DNA of 64,000 nucleotides, from NCBI GenBank assembly GCA_902826165.1, contig CADEDV010000008.1, positions 57,395 through 121,394 on the forward strand, given 5' to 3'. This document shows, in pieces, positions 1 through 9,156 of the stretch. The notes under the pieces are model-generated. The model saw nothing but the letters and a program-made list of their open reading frames with translations, searched no databases and had not been told where the DNA came from. Source of the DNA: an uncultured Bacteroidota bacterium (GTDB taxonomy: Bacteria; Bacteroidota; Bacteroidia; Chitinophagales; Chitinophagaceae). Position numbers and translations under genes: made by a program. Each line of letters begins with the position of its first letter. Within the stretch, counting starts at the first letter, position 1.

Positions 1-7
1 ATGCACT

Positions 8-775
8 ATGATACGGATCGAAAACCTGAAAAAGAAATTCAAAAAACTCCAGGCACTGGATGACATCAATGCCTTTTTTAACCAGGGTCAGGTAATTTCC
101 CTGATAGGGCCAAATGGTTCAGGAAAGACCACCCTCATCAAATGTATACTGGGGATGGTACGGGCAGATAGCGGCAGCATTCATGTAAACGGTAAACAGA
201 TCAATGGCGATCCTTCTTACCGCAGCCAGATCGGCTATATGCCGCAGATAGGCCGCTACCCTGACAATATGAAAGTGGGACAATTGTTCAGGATGTTAAA
301 AAATATTCGGAAAATGCCCGAAACAGAATTAGATACAGACCTGCTGGTAAAATTCAACTTGGTTTCCATTTTTGATAAACCCATGCGGACACTCAGCGGC
401 GGCACCCGTCAGAAAGTAAGTGCAGCGCTGGCATTCTATTTTAATCCTGCTATCCTGATCCTTGACGAACCTACTGCCGGACTCGACCCTCTTTCATCCG
501 AGATACTGAAAGAAAAGATCATGCAGGAAAAGCAAAAGAATAAACTCATTCTCATCACTTCACATATACTGAGCGATCTGGATGAACTGACCACCGATGT
601 GATGTACCTGCAGGAAGGGAAAATGATATTTTATAAAGAACTGTCTGTCCTGAAAAAAGAAACCAATGAGGAAAAACTGGGAAAAGCCATTGCCAGTATC
701 ATGAAAGGCGGAAAAAGAGAAGCTTTATGGATCGACGAGGTCCTGGCGCTGAAAGAAACAGTAAAAACCAACTAA
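8..775 (+). CDS. nosF: NosF-like copper/nitrous oxide reductase maturation ABC ATPase
   Basis: ATP-binding subunit of an ABC transporter. The 255-residue protein shows a Walker A motif (GPNGSGKTT, 34-42), Q-loop Q80, signature LSGGT (129-133), Walker B ILILDEP (149-155) and the switch histidine H186. The short single domain followed at once by a six-helix permease, and a nitrosative-stress gene after that, fits NosF of the nosDFY system that serves the copper site of nitrous oxide reductase. The ATG overlaps a possible upstream stop (ATGA at 8-11), so it may be translationally coupled to a gene lost off the left edge, probably nosD. The family assignment rests on context; ABC ATPases of this type also serve other small exporters. 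Confidence 0.75.
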   Translation: MIRIENLKKKFKKLQALDDINAFFNQGQVISLIGPNGSGKTTLIKCILGMVRADSGSIHVNGKQINGDPSYRSQIGYMPQIGRYPDNMKVGQLFRMLKNIRKMPETELDTDLLVKFNLVSIFDKPMRTLSGGTRQKVSAALAFYFNPAILILDEPTAGLDPLSSEILKEKIMQEKQKNKLILITSHILSDLDELTTDVMYLQEGKMIFYKELSVLKKETNEEKLGKAIASIMKGGKREALWIDEVLALKETVKTN

Positions 776-785
776 AAAAAAGGTC

Positions 786-1553
786 ATGCTTAAATTATCA
801 CGATATGTGCTGTATGATATCCTGAGGAGCAAGGTAGTGCTTGCTTATACTCTTTTCCTGTTCATTGTTTCCTTCAGCCTTTTCCAGCTGGAAGAAAATG
901 ACAGCAAAGCCATTCTCAGTTTACTTACCATTGTGCTGATCGTTGTGCCACTGATCAGCATGATCTTTACCACGATCCACTATTACAATTCCTACGAATT
1001 TATCGAACTGATGTTATCGCAACCGCTGAGCCGTACCCGAATCCTGTTGAGTGAATATGCCGGCGTCGCATTATCATTGCTCAGTGCTTTTTTTATTGGC
1101 ATTGGTATTCCTGTACTATTTTTTGCGTTTGATGGAACAGGACTTGCTCTTTTATTCACCGGCGGTGCTCTCACCCTCGTATTTATATCCATAGCTTTTT
1201 TAGCATCGGTAAAAGCAAGGGATAAAGCAAGGGGCATCGGCGCTGCCCTTTTGCTCTGGTTCTATTTTGCACTGATCTATGATGGATTAGTGCTACTCAT
1301 CTTGTTTGCCTTCAGTGATTATCCCATGGAAAAATTTACGCTCCTGCTCTCTGCATTGAACCCGATTGATCTTGGCCGGATCTTCATCATGCTGAAAATG
1401 GATATCAGTGCACTGATGGGCTATACCGGTGCATTATATAAAGACTTCTTTGGTAGTGGTACGGGTGTATTCTTCACGCTGGGCATTATGCTCCTCTGGA
1501 TCACATTGCCATTGCTATGGGCTATCCGGGTTTTTAAACGAAAAGACCTCTGA
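786..1553 (+). CDS. nosY: NosY-like ABC transporter permease
   Basis: Membrane partner of the preceding ATPase, starting 10 bases after it. The 255-residue protein is strongly hydrophobic, with about six membrane segments (near residues 12-34, 42-66, 93-117, 122-144, 153-178 and 224-248), the ABC-2 permease plan. In nos clusters NosY with NosF energises delivery of a sulfur species to NosD during assembly of the copper centre of N2O reductase. nosZ and nosD are not in the window, so the role is inferred from the pair and from the neighbouring iron-sulfur repair gene. A generic ABC-2 exporter is the alternative. Confidence 0.7.
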   Translation: MLKLSRYVLYDILRSKVVLAYTLFLFIVSFSLFQLEENDSKAILSLLTIVLIVVPLISMIFTTIHYYNSYEFIELMLSQPLSRTRILLSEYAGVALSLLSAFFIGIGIPVLFFAFDGTGLALLFTGGALTLVFISIAFLASVKARDKARGIGAALLLWFYFALIYDGLVLLILFAFSDYPMEKFTLLLSALNPIDLGRIFIMLKMDISALMGYTGALYKDFFGSGTGVFFTLGIMLLWITLPLLWAIRVFKRKDL

Positions 1554-1586
1554 CACTAATTATACATATTTAAAAAGAAAAAGACT

Positions 1587-2324
1587 ATGAATCAATTATC
1601 AGCTCAAACCCTGGCGCAGATCGTATCCTCCAATCACCGCACTGCATCTGTTTTCGAAAAGTATAATCTCGATTTTTGCTGCAAAGGAAAAAGATCCCTT
1701 GAACAAGCCTGCAATGACCAAAATATACAGGTGGAAGAGTTACTGAAAGAACTGGAAACAGTTTCTGCAAGCGGTAATGCTGAGGCATTCCCTTTTGATA
1801 TACTCAGCCTTACCCAACTGACCGATTATATTGTTTCCACACACCACTCATATGTAAAAGGAGAAATGCCGCAATTACTGGGTTATCTTGAAAAGATCGC
1901 TTCCAAACATGGCCCCCGTCATCCTGAGCTATATAAAATATTTGAGCTATTCGCCGCTGTAAAAGAAGAAATGGATATGCATATGCATAAAGAAGAGATC
2001 ATTCTTTTTCCAAGGATCAAAGAGCTGGAAGGTCTTTCCCAGCAGGACAAAAACGGATTCAGACCCAATATCACTTATCTGTCCGGCCCTATCAATGTTA
2101 TGGAAGAAGAACATGATCATGCCGGCTCAGCTTTGCAAGAAATACGCCAGCTGACCAATAATTACCAAGCCCCGCTGGATGCCTGCACCACTTACAAAGT
2201 GGCGTTTGCTTCCCTTAAAACGTTTGAGGAAGACCTGCACCGTCATGTTCATCTGGAGAATAACTTATTATTTCCCAAAGCGATCAGCCTGCTTGAAAAA
2301 ATGACAGCAACCAGCCTGAATTAA
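1587..2324 (+). CDS. ric: RIC/ScdA-type iron-sulfur cluster repair di-iron protein
   Basis: Cytoplasmic di-iron protein of the RIC (YtfE/ScdA/DnrN) family that restores iron-sulfur clusters damaged by nitric oxide or oxidants. The N-terminal ScdA domain has the cysteine pair C31-C32 in a DFCC context. The C-terminal two thirds form a hemerythrin-like four-helix domain with the expected His and Glu ligands: HH near 85-86, HMHKEE near 133, EEEHDH near 172 and HRHVHLEN near 219. Length (245 residues) is normal. It lies 33 bases after the NosY-like gene on the same strand, which suits a denitrification or nitrosative-stress operon. Confidence 0.88.
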   Translation: MNQLSAQTLAQIVSSNHRTASVFEKYNLDFCCKGKRSLEQACNDQNIQVEELLKELETVSASGNAEAFPFDILSLTQLTDYIVSTHHSYVKGEMPQLLGYLEKIASKHGPRHPELYKIFELFAAVKEEMDMHMHKEEIILFPRIKELEGLSQQDKNGFRPNITYLSGPINVMEEEHDHAGSALQEIRQLTNNYQAPLDACTTYKVAFASLKTFEEDLHRHVHLENNLLFPKAISLLEKMTATSLN

Positions 2325-2356
2325 ACCAAGATAAAAGGTTTGTGTAACTTAGTCTT

Positions 2357-2737
2357 GTGAACAAGTTATTTTTTATTGCATCCCTTCTTATTACAGGATT
2401 TTCCTGTTCAAAAAACAGCAACGGGGAGACCGACCGGGTACTCCCTGTTGTTACTATATCAGCACCGCTGAATAACCAGGTATTTACAGCAGGGCAATCA
2501 GTGAATATTACCGGAACACTCAGTGACAATCAGCAACTGGTGGAAGTACATGTACATATTTCTAATAATAGTACCGGCACCTTACTGGTGGATATACACC
2601 GGTATCCACTGTCCGCAACTTATATACTGAATGAAAGTTTCATTGTACAAAGCGGAATTGAATATAAGATACAGGTGATCGCCAAAGACAATGCGGCTAA
2701 TGAGAGCAGGGCTACTGTGCTGGTTAGTGCCAATTAA
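2357..2737 (+). CDS. small Ig-like lipoprotein, unknown function
   Basis: A 126-residue protein starting at GTG. The first 17 residues form a lipoprotein-type signal (hydrophobic stretch ending GFSC, with Cys17 as the likely lipidated residue), followed by a Ser/Asn-rich tether and one beta-rich domain of about 90 residues. The PxVxIxxPxNNQxF pattern near 31-43 and the closing AKDNAANES stretch resemble bacterial Ig-like/cadherin-like modules seen in surface lipoproteins of Bacteroidota. It is followed by a hairpin terminator. The function and partner are unknown. Confidence 0.6.
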   Translation: MNKLFFIASLLITGFSCSKNSNGETDRVLPVVTISAPLNNQVFTAGQSVNITGTLSDNQQLVEVHVHISNNSTGTLLVDIHRYPLSATYILNESFIVQSGIEYKIQVIAKDNAANESRATVLVSAN

Positions 2738-2739
2738 AA

Positions 2740-2765
2740 GCTGCCTGTTGCCAGGCAGCCTTTTA
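2740..2765 (+). terminator. hairpin terminator after the Ig-like lipoprotein
   Basis: An 8-bp perfect stem (GCTGCCTG / CAGGCAGC) with a 4-base loop, followed by a short T run. It lies just after the lipoprotein stop and before the converging TPR gene. Confidence 0.7.
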
Positions 2766-2792
2766 CTACACACCAACTCATGAAAAAAAACA

Positions 2793-4403
2793 TCATTTCC
2801 CTTCTGCAACCCACTTTTCTAACGTTTCAATATATTTATTGATATCGGCATTACCAGGCTCCAGTGCCCGGTATTTTTCAAACCAGTTTAATGCCTCTTT
2901 ATAATTTTTGGTATTATTTGCCTCATAAACAGCCAGGTAACTATAGGCCTTCAGCAGCATTGCTTTATTAGTTTTTTCATCTGCCTCACCTATTTCGGTT
3001 AGCTTTTTATAATGTGGTATGGCCAGGCCAAGCTGCATGGCTGTATCAACGGCTGCATTTACGGTAGCCCTCCAGTAATACCCATAAATATTATCCGGGT
3101 ATGTTGTGGTGTATACCGTGAATATCGAATCTGCCCCGGAATAATTTTGTGCGTTATACGTGGCAAGCCCCCAGTTGAACAAGTCAATATTGGAGGGATT
3201 CTCTTTCCAGTTATATATTTTACCCAGCCAATAGGATTGTTCTTTGTAAGCAGCTGCCTTTTTGTACAGCCCTGCTAATTGCGCAGCGTAGATTGCCCGG
3301 CTGGCCGCAACACTGTCCAGTTCAACTGCCTTTTCATAATACCTGATCGTTTTCTCTTCATTTCCGGCTACCCGGTCAGACAAAGCAGCCCTGAAAGCAA
3401 AATCTTTTGCAATCAAACTTTCCTGTCCGGCCTTAGCGAAATAATCATTGAGATACGAAGCAGCTCTAACTGAATCGCCCAAAGTTGCATAAGAATAAGC
3501 GATCAGTTTAAAAAGCCGTGGCTGCACACTATCTTTTGCCTTACCAAGAATTGACAGGGATGAATTAATCGCCTCCTGGTAGTCCCCGGTAAGATATAAC
3601 AGGTCAGTAAGCCTGTAGTCATTCTGCAGGGAGTAATCCGTAGCGGTTATAAATTTCTCCAGGTATTTCCTGGCAAGTTTCACATCCCTGAAATAATAAT
3701 GTTCGTACAAGGCCTCCAGCACTGGCGCATAAGTTGAATCAATTGCATAGGCTTTCTTGTAGTGTTCCAGGTAAACTTCCGTGTTCTTCTGAGCATTAAA
3801 AATTTGCCCTGTCAGGTAATGTGCTTTTACATTGCCTGGATCTTTCTTTAAAGCCTCTGTATAACAGAGATAGGCAGAAGAGGCATTTTTTAATTTGCGG
3901 TAGGCCATTCCCCGCAGTATATCAACCTCAGGGTTTTTTTTATCATACTTTCCTGCTGCCTGTAATAATTCAATGGCGAAATTATTATCGCCATTTTTCT
4001 CGCTTATCATTACATCTGCAATTGCCAGCAGCAGCTGAGCATTTTTCTTATTCTTCTTGTTATCCAATATCTCCCTAAATACCTGAAAAGCGGATTCCTT
4101 ATTTCCCTCCCGCAACTGGTAGCGGGCATAAGAAATTCTGCTGAACGGATCTGCCGACAGATCGTGGAGTTTATTTTCCTCAACAAATTCCCGGGCATCT
4201 TCCTTCTTATCTTGTTCCAGATAAGTTTTTACCATCAGGTAATTTAAAGATGGCTCAGGCCCATTTTCCCGGATAGCAGACTCAAGGATTTTTTCAGCAC
4301 TTGCATACCGTTCATTCTCTATCAACTGAACAATATTGTCCGTATCCTGTGCAAAAACGGATGCGGAAAAAACGAAAACTGTAATCACAAAAAAAAACTT
4401 CAT
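2793..4403 (-). CDS. exported tetratricopeptide-repeat protein
   Basis: The 536-residue protein starts with a signal peptide (hydrophobic residues 3-17, ending VFAQ, likely cleaved near 18-19) and is then almost wholly helical TPR-type repeats. Repeated A-x3-Y/L-A and GN/PGN turns mark successive 34-residue units, for instance around 147-260 and 340-520. It is probably periplasmic or on the periplasmic face of the outer membrane, acting as a scaffold. It begins 29 bases after the universal stress protein gene and is probably co-transcribed with it. No catalytic domain is visible and the partner is unknown. Confidence 0.75.
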   Translation of the reverse strand: MKFFFVITVFVFSASVFAQDTDNIVQLIENERYASAEKILESAIRENGPEPSLNYLMVKTYLEQDKKEDAREFVEENKLHDLSADPFSRISYARYQLREGNKESAFQVFREILDNKKNKKNAQLLLAIADVMISEKNGDNNFAIELLQAAGKYDKKNPEVDILRGMAYRKLKNASSAYLCYTEALKKDPGNVKAHYLTGQIFNAQKNTEVYLEHYKKAYAIDSTYAPVLEALYEHYYFRDVKLARKYLEKFITATDYSLQNDYRLTDLLYLTGDYQEAINSSLSILGKAKDSVQPRLFKLIAYSYATLGDSVRAASYLNDYFAKAGQESLIAKDFAFRAALSDRVAGNEEKTIRYYEKAVELDSVAASRAIYAAQLAGLYKKAAAYKEQSYWLGKIYNWKENPSNIDLFNWGLATYNAQNYSGADSIFTVYTTTYPDNIYGYYWRATVNAAVDTAMQLGLAIPHYKKLTEIGEADEKTNKAMLLKAYSYLAVYEANNTKNYKEALNWFEKYRALEPGNADINKYIETLEKWVAEGK

Positions 4404-4432
4404 ACTATATTTATTTTATCTGATACGGAATA

Positions 4433-5284
4433 TTATTTAGGGGATATAGTCAGCACCGGTATAGCAGAACGCTTATATAAATAATTACCAAACCACCTGC
4501 TAAACCATCCTTTTAAAACAGATTCCTTTCCTGAATTCACCACGATAAGATCCGCCTGGATATTAGTAGCATACGCCAGGGTGTCATCAGCCACATTTTT
4601 TCCTTCTTTAGACGAACAATAGACCTTCACATCAGCATAATCCCTTAATAACTGGTAAGCCATGGTCAGGTGTTTTATATTCCGCTTATCTTCTGCATAC
4701 CGGCTACTCCGGTGTCCCATCAGGTGTATCATACCATTGAATTGACTGGCCAGCCGGGTGGCTACAGATAACTTTCTTAACGGCAAAAAATCATTCACAG
4801 GTACTACTATGTTTTGTAAATGCTTCACATCAAAATCCCTTGTCACGGTAAGGATAGGGCATTGTGACTGCAGTGATAATTCATTCACATTAACTTCGTG
4901 TACCAAGGCTCCGAAAAATTTCTTTTTATGCCGGGGAATCATCACGAGATTAATATGCCGTGTAATAATCAATTCCTTCATCTGTACATCCCAACTTCCA
5001 GATCTTACTGACGCATCCAGCAGAAGGCCTTCCCGTAAACGATTCCGGTACTTGCTGACCAGTTTTTTCATTTTATGCCGGGCCTTCTCTTCTGTATTGA
5101 AAAATGCGGGTACGGAAAAATAGCCATCAAAAAAAACGGAAATAGGCAGGTAGGGAGTACACACGTGCAACAGGTGAATATCACACCCAAAATGATTGGC
5201 CGCCTGAACAGCTTTTTCAATTATAAAATTGGTGTTCCTGTTAAAACCCACGGGTACCAGTATATGATCAAATAGGCGTTGCAT
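4433..5284 (-). CDS. tandem universal stress protein (UspA family)
   Basis: A 283-residue cytoplasmic protein made of two UspA-like domains (about 1-148 and 150-283). Each starts with a hydrophobic beta strand (HILVPV near 7-12; NIVVPV near 158-163) and ends with a PxLTV/PVLTI strand. The ATP-binding G-x2-G-x9-G(S/T) motif is degenerate in both halves, so nucleotide binding is uncertain. It sits just downstream of a sensor kinase gene and upstream of the TPR gene on the same strand. Family members respond to starvation, anoxia or membrane stress. Confidence 0.85.
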   Translation of the reverse strand: MQRLFDHILVPVGFNRNTNFIIEKAVQAANHFGCDIHLLHVCTPYLPISVFFDGYFSVPAFFNTEEKARHKMKKLVSKYRNRLREGLLLDASVRSGSWDVQMKELIITRHINLVMIPRHKKKFFGALVHEVNVNELSLQSQCPILTVTRDFDVKHLQNIVVPVNDFLPLRKLSVATRLASQFNGMIHLMGHRSSRYAEDKRNIKHLTMAYQLLRDYADVKVYCSSKEGKNVADDTLAYATNIQADLIVVNSGKESVLKGWFSRWFGNYLYKRSAIPVLTISPK

Positions 5285-5362
5285 TCATTAATTATAATGG
5301 CTACAAAGTAGGTCACCGGGTTAAAAAGGGAATTAAGCTGTTATTAGAAAAGAGTTAGAAGC

Positions 5363-6739
5363 TCATCGGAGCATAGTAGGCAGTATAACCCGGAAAATAG
5401 TACCCTCCACAGGTTCGGAGGTAATGGAAAGTGCCCCTTTATGCAGGTTAATGATGCGTTTTGTTAATGTCAGTCCAAGGCCAACACCTGGTTTCCCTAC
5501 AGCATTGCCTCCCCGGTAGAATGGTTCAAAGAATCGATTCATTTCGTCTTCAGGAATAATATCCCCTTTGTTAATGAACCTGATCTCTGCTTTACCAGCA
5601 TTAAAAATTAATTGAACGTTCACGGACCTGTCAGGTGAGTATTTACAGCCATTCTCCATAATATTCCTGAAGGCACTTTGTAGTAAATGAACATTACCAA
5701 ACACCTGGCATTCATTTTCGTCTTCCGGCAGTTCATTAAACTCAAGTGTTATAGTATACCCGGTATGCTGGCGTAATGTTTCGCTATGTGCCTTCAGCAA
5801 CACTTCATCAATTCTTACTTTGTCAAGAGAAATAGCACCATGCGTTCCAGCGTTTGCAATTTCCAGCAATGTTTTAGTCAGCTGGTGAAGTTCTTGTATA
5901 TCTTCCAGCACTGAACCCAGTACCCTTCGGTATTCTTCACCGCTCCGGTTATGTAATAATGCCACTTCGATCTGGCTTGAGACCGAAGTCAATGGCGTAG
6001 ATAATTCATGAGAAGCATTGGAAATAAACCGCCGTTGAATAGCAAAAGATTCTTCCAGCCTGTTCAGAAGATCATTGAATGTGCTATTTAATTGAGAAAG
6101 TTCATCTCCTTTTTGTCCCACATATAAACGGTGAGAGAGATTTTGTGAAGTGATCAGTTGTACGTCCCGGATCGTTTGATTAATTGGTTTCACCAGGCTT
6201 CTCGCAAAAAGGAACCCGGCAAGAATGGTAAACAAAAGTGCTACCGGAAGGTAAACAAGAAAGAGTTTTTTTAGGTTTCTTATGTATTCAATACCGGCCT
6301 CATTTTCTGCTGCTACCAATACGGTGTACGAGATACCGTCTAATGTTGCATTCAGCAAACAAACATCCTTTCTCCCGTAAGTAAAAAAAATAATACTATC
6401 TCTTTTCAGCTGATCAAATAGTTCCCTGTCAACATCAATCTGCGATGTACCTTCATCATGGTATTCATAAAAAATAGAACCATCCTTATCATAAATGTTG
6501 ATATTCTTATTGATCAATGCAGCCGGAGAGGTTGAATCCAGTGACTTCAGCAGGTTAGTGGTATCGTTTTTAAACAGGTTATATTGGTAGGCCGTCCGGG
6601 CTGCCCGGGTCTTTAATCTTTTTCGGAAATCTTTTTGAATATTCTGATCGCTGATATTATAGATAATAGCAGCGATCACCAGTACAATACCGGAAACAAT
6701 TGCCGTAAACAGGAGATTAATTTTGACTGATAATTTCAT
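5363..6739 (-). CDS. two-component sensor histidine kinase
   Basis: A 458-residue membrane kinase. TM1 covers about 8-28, a periplasmic sensor region of about 125 residues follows, and TM2 lies at about 160-178. A HAMP linker (about 180-232) leads to the dimerisation domain with phospho-acceptor His244 in a SHELSTPL motif, and a HATPase domain with N box (MENGCKYS), GDIIP and GVGLGLTL glycine-rich motifs. Its start codon overlaps the stop of the response-regulator gene by one base, so the two are translationally coupled. The signal is unknown; HisKA/HAMP kinases of this type often sense metals or envelope stress. Confidence 0.93.
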   Translation of the reverse strand: MKLSVKINLLFTAIVSGIVLVIAAIIYNISDQNIQKDFRKRLKTRAARTAYQYNLFKNDTTNLLKSLDSTSPAALINKNINIYDKDGSIFYEYHDEGTSQIDVDRELFDQLKRDSIIFFTYGRKDVCLLNATLDGISYTVLVAAENEAGIEYIRNLKKLFLVYLPVALLFTILAGFLFARSLVKPINQTIRDVQLITSQNLSHRLYVGQKGDELSQLNSTFNDLLNRLEESFAIQRRFISNASHELSTPLTSVSSQIEVALLHNRSGEEYRRVLGSVLEDIQELHQLTKTLLEIANAGTHGAISLDKVRIDEVLLKAHSETLRQHTGYTITLEFNELPEDENECQVFGNVHLLQSAFRNIMENGCKYSPDRSVNVQLIFNAGKAEIRFINKGDIIPEDEMNRFFEPFYRGGNAVGKPGVGLGLTLTKRIINLHKGALSITSEPVEGTIFRVILPTMLR

Positions 6740-7431
6740 CAGCTCTTATCTTTCAGGACATAGCCCATCCCCACATGGGTATGAATAAGTGGTTCATCAA
6801 ACCCTTTATCAATTTTTTTCCGGAGGTAATTCACATACACATCAATCACATTGGTACGGGTATCAAAATCAATATCCCATACCTGCAGGGCAATGTCAGC
6901 ACGGGATACCACCCGGTTCTTATTGCGCAGCAAATATTCCAGCAGCTGGAATTCTTTTGCTGTCAATGAAATCGTTTGCTCATTCCTCGTCACTTCTTTA
7001 CTATCCAGATTCATGACCAGGTCACCTGCTTTTAATAAAGTACCGGTTGCTACAGTTGTGTGAATTCGTTTCAGCAGGGCCCTGATCCGTACCAGTAGTT
7101 CCCTGAAATCAAAAGGCTTAATGATATAATCATCTGCGCCGGCATCAAATCCCTCTATTTTATCATCCACTGCACTCATGGCTGTCAGCATCACCACTGG
7201 TACAGCAGCGTTTGCAGAACGGATAGCTTTACATAATTCATAACCGTTCATACCGGGCAGGTTGATATCAAGAATTACCAGGTCAAACGACTGATTACGG
7301 AACAGCTTCCATCCCATTACCCCGTCATAAGCCACTTCAGCCTGGAAACTGTTTTCTGTAAGCCCCTGCTTTAATGAATCAGCAATTTTTTTTTCATCTT
7401 CAACTATCAATATCCGTATATCATGCATCAT
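6739..7431 (-). CDS. OmpR/PhoB-type response regulator
   Basis: A 230-residue regulator with an N-terminal receiver domain (acidic pair near 11-13, phospho-acceptor Asp55 in LDINLPG, conserved T/K near 83 and 105) and a C-terminal winged-helix DNA-binding domain (about 130-228, with the VDVYVNYLRKKID recognition segment). It is the partner of the kinase encoded immediately after it. The start could be the first or second Met, as both stand at the beginning (MMHD). Confidence 0.94.
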   Translation of the reverse strand: MMHDIRILIVEDEKKIADSLKQGLTENSFQAEVAYDGVMGWKLFRNQSFDLVILDINLPGMNGYELCKAIRSANAAVPVVMLTAMSAVDDKIEGFDAGADDYIIKPFDFRELLVRIRALLKRIHTTVATGTLLKAGDLVMNLDSKEVTRNEQTISLTAKEFQLLEYLLRNKNRVVSRADIALQVWDIDFDTRTNVIDVYVNYLRKKIDKGFDEPLIHTHVGMGYVLKDKS

Positions 7432-7463
7432 TTTATAAAATTATGTCTCTTCATCCAGATAAA

Positions 7464-9014
7464 TTATACTTTTATCATTTTATCCCCTTCTTTGTAAACA
7501 ATATTATAGAGGTCCCTTCTCCGGTCATTCCAGGTTTGTACCGACCCATATTCCCGGTTCCTTTTGAGAAGGCTTAAATCCAGTTCCTGGACTATCGCTG
7601 TTTCAACATTGGCCGGCGCTTCAGCTGCTAATCCTTCTCTGTGAAATTCAATATCACTGGGTGTAAATATTGCCGATTGGGCAAAGTGAATATCCAGGTT
7701 ATCTACATTTGGCAAATTACCTACGCAACCGGTAATTACTACATAGAGTTGATTCTCTACAGCACGGGCTTGTGCACAATAACGAACCCTCAGGTAAGAT
7801 CTCCGTTCATCTGTATTAAACGGCACAAAAAGGATGTCAGCACCTTTGCTGGCAGCAATCCTTGACAATTCAGGGAATTCTATATCATAACAAATTGCTA
7901 TTGCCACTTTCCCGCAATCGGTGTTAAAAACCTTTATTTCTTCTCCCGGCTTCACACCCCACCATTTCCGCTCATGCGGAGTAATATGAATTTTATACTG
8001 CTTGTAGTAAGTTCCGTCTCTTTTAAAAAGAAAAGATACATTATATAAGTTATCGTTTTCTACTACAAAATGTGAGCCTGCCACAATGTTGACATTATAC
8101 TGTACTGCCAGTCTCGTAAACAGCTGGATATACGGCTCCGTAAACTGATCCAGCATTCTCACGGCCTCCGCAGGTGGTTTTTTAGGCATGAAACTAAGTA
8201 ACTGCATTGTGATCATTTCCGGGAAGACGACAAAATCTGTCCTGTAATCCGATGCCACATCTACAAAATATTCGCAGCCGGAAGCAAACTCTTCAAAATT
8301 CCTGATCTCCCGCATCTGGTACTGTATGCAGGTAACCCTTACATAAGGATCCGTTTTCTGCATACTCCCTGCAGGCTCAGTAAATAAAAGGTTATTCCAT
8401 TCAAGGAATGTTCCATATCCGCCGGATTCTGTGTCATTGGGAAGATACCCCGGCAGTATTCTTTTTAATACAAAACCATTAGATAATTGAGCGGTCAGGA
8501 CCGGATCATATATTTTTTTATCCATCACCTGTTGCACATATTCCTGTACCTTCATCCTGTTTGCATATTTATGAAAATCCGGAATCCTCCCCCCGACAAG
8601 GATTGATTTTAGATTATGTTCTTTTACCAGATTCTTTCTCGCTTCATATAATCTCCTGGCTAATTTCATTTCCCTGTAATCAGGATGCACCATGATTTCC
8701 ATGCCATATAAAGTATCTCCCTGCAGATCATGATTTGTGATAAATCCATTATCTGTTAATTGATTCCAGCTGGCTGTCTCGGCATAATTACTGCGCCTGA
8801 TGATAAGGCTGCAGGAAGATGCTACAATTTTTTTATTGTACTCTATACAAAACTGGCCTTCCGGAAAAATAGCAAGGATACTTTCAAATTGCCCGGAACT
8901 CCAGGGTTTCATTCCTGGAAAACATGCCAGTTGCAGGGCACAAATGGCATTAAAGTCTTCCGGGCAGATATTTCTGCATTTAACACTTGTTCTTCTTTTG
9001 ATTTTTTTATCCAT
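7464..9014 (-). CDS. GNAT acetyltransferase / carbon-nitrogen hydrolase fusion protein
   Basis: A 516-residue two-domain protein. Residues 10-215 form a GNAT N-acetyltransferase-like domain (MEIMVHPDYRxxxLARRLYE acetyl-CoA loop, 105-124). Residues 225-505 form a nitrilase-superfamily amidohydrolase with the complete catalytic set Glu266 (FPEM), Lys341 (YKQYK) and Cys375 (ICYDIEFPE). Such fusions are widespread in Bacteroidota and Proteobacteria, but their substrates are not settled; an amide made or recognised by one half and cleaved by the other is plausible. There is a good Shine-Dalgarno-like AAGGAG just upstream of the ATG, unusual in this window. It is 32 bases from the response-regulator gene. 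Confidence 0.88.
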   Translation of the reverse strand: MDKKIKRRTSVKCRNICPEDFNAICALQLACFPGMKPWSSGQFESILAIFPEGQFCIEYNKKIVASSCSLIIRRSNYAETASWNQLTDNGFITNHDLQGDTLYGMEIMVHPDYREMKLARRLYEARKNLVKEHNLKSILVGGRIPDFHKYANRMKVQEYVQQVMDKKIYDPVLTAQLSNGFVLKRILPGYLPNDTESGGYGTFLEWNNLLFTEPAGSMQKTDPYVRVTCIQYQMREIRNFEEFASGCEYFVDVASDYRTDFVVFPEMITMQLLSFMPKKPPAEAVRMLDQFTEPYIQLFTRLAVQYNVNIVAGSHFVVENDNLYNVSFLFKRDGTYYKQYKIHITPHERKWWGVKPGEEIKVFNTDCGKVAIAICYDIEFPELSRIAASKGADILFVPFNTDERRSYLRVRYCAQARAVENQLYVVITGCVGNLPNVDNLDIHFAQSAIFTPSDIEFHREGLAAEAPANVETAIVQELDLSLLKRNREYGSVQTWNDRRRDLYNIVYKEGDKMIKV

Positions 9015-9144
9015 AAATATCTCCTTTCATTACATCATTACAGTCGGCAAGTATAAGTACAGGGTATTGCAGCTGACTTAAGTTGAGATTAGAAATATAT
9101 TAATTCCATAAAGCATTGATATTAACAGTTATTCTCACACCTGT

Positions 9145-9152
9145 TATCTTTG
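9145..9152 (+). promoter_or_regulatory. -7 promoter box of trmD
   Basis: TATCTTTG is an exact match to the Bacteroidota TAnnTTTG -7 element and ends only 4 bases before the trmD ATG, so transcription would begin at or very near the start codon. A possible TTG -33 element lies 26 bases upstream. Confidence 0.55.
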
Positions 9153-9156
9153 TATC

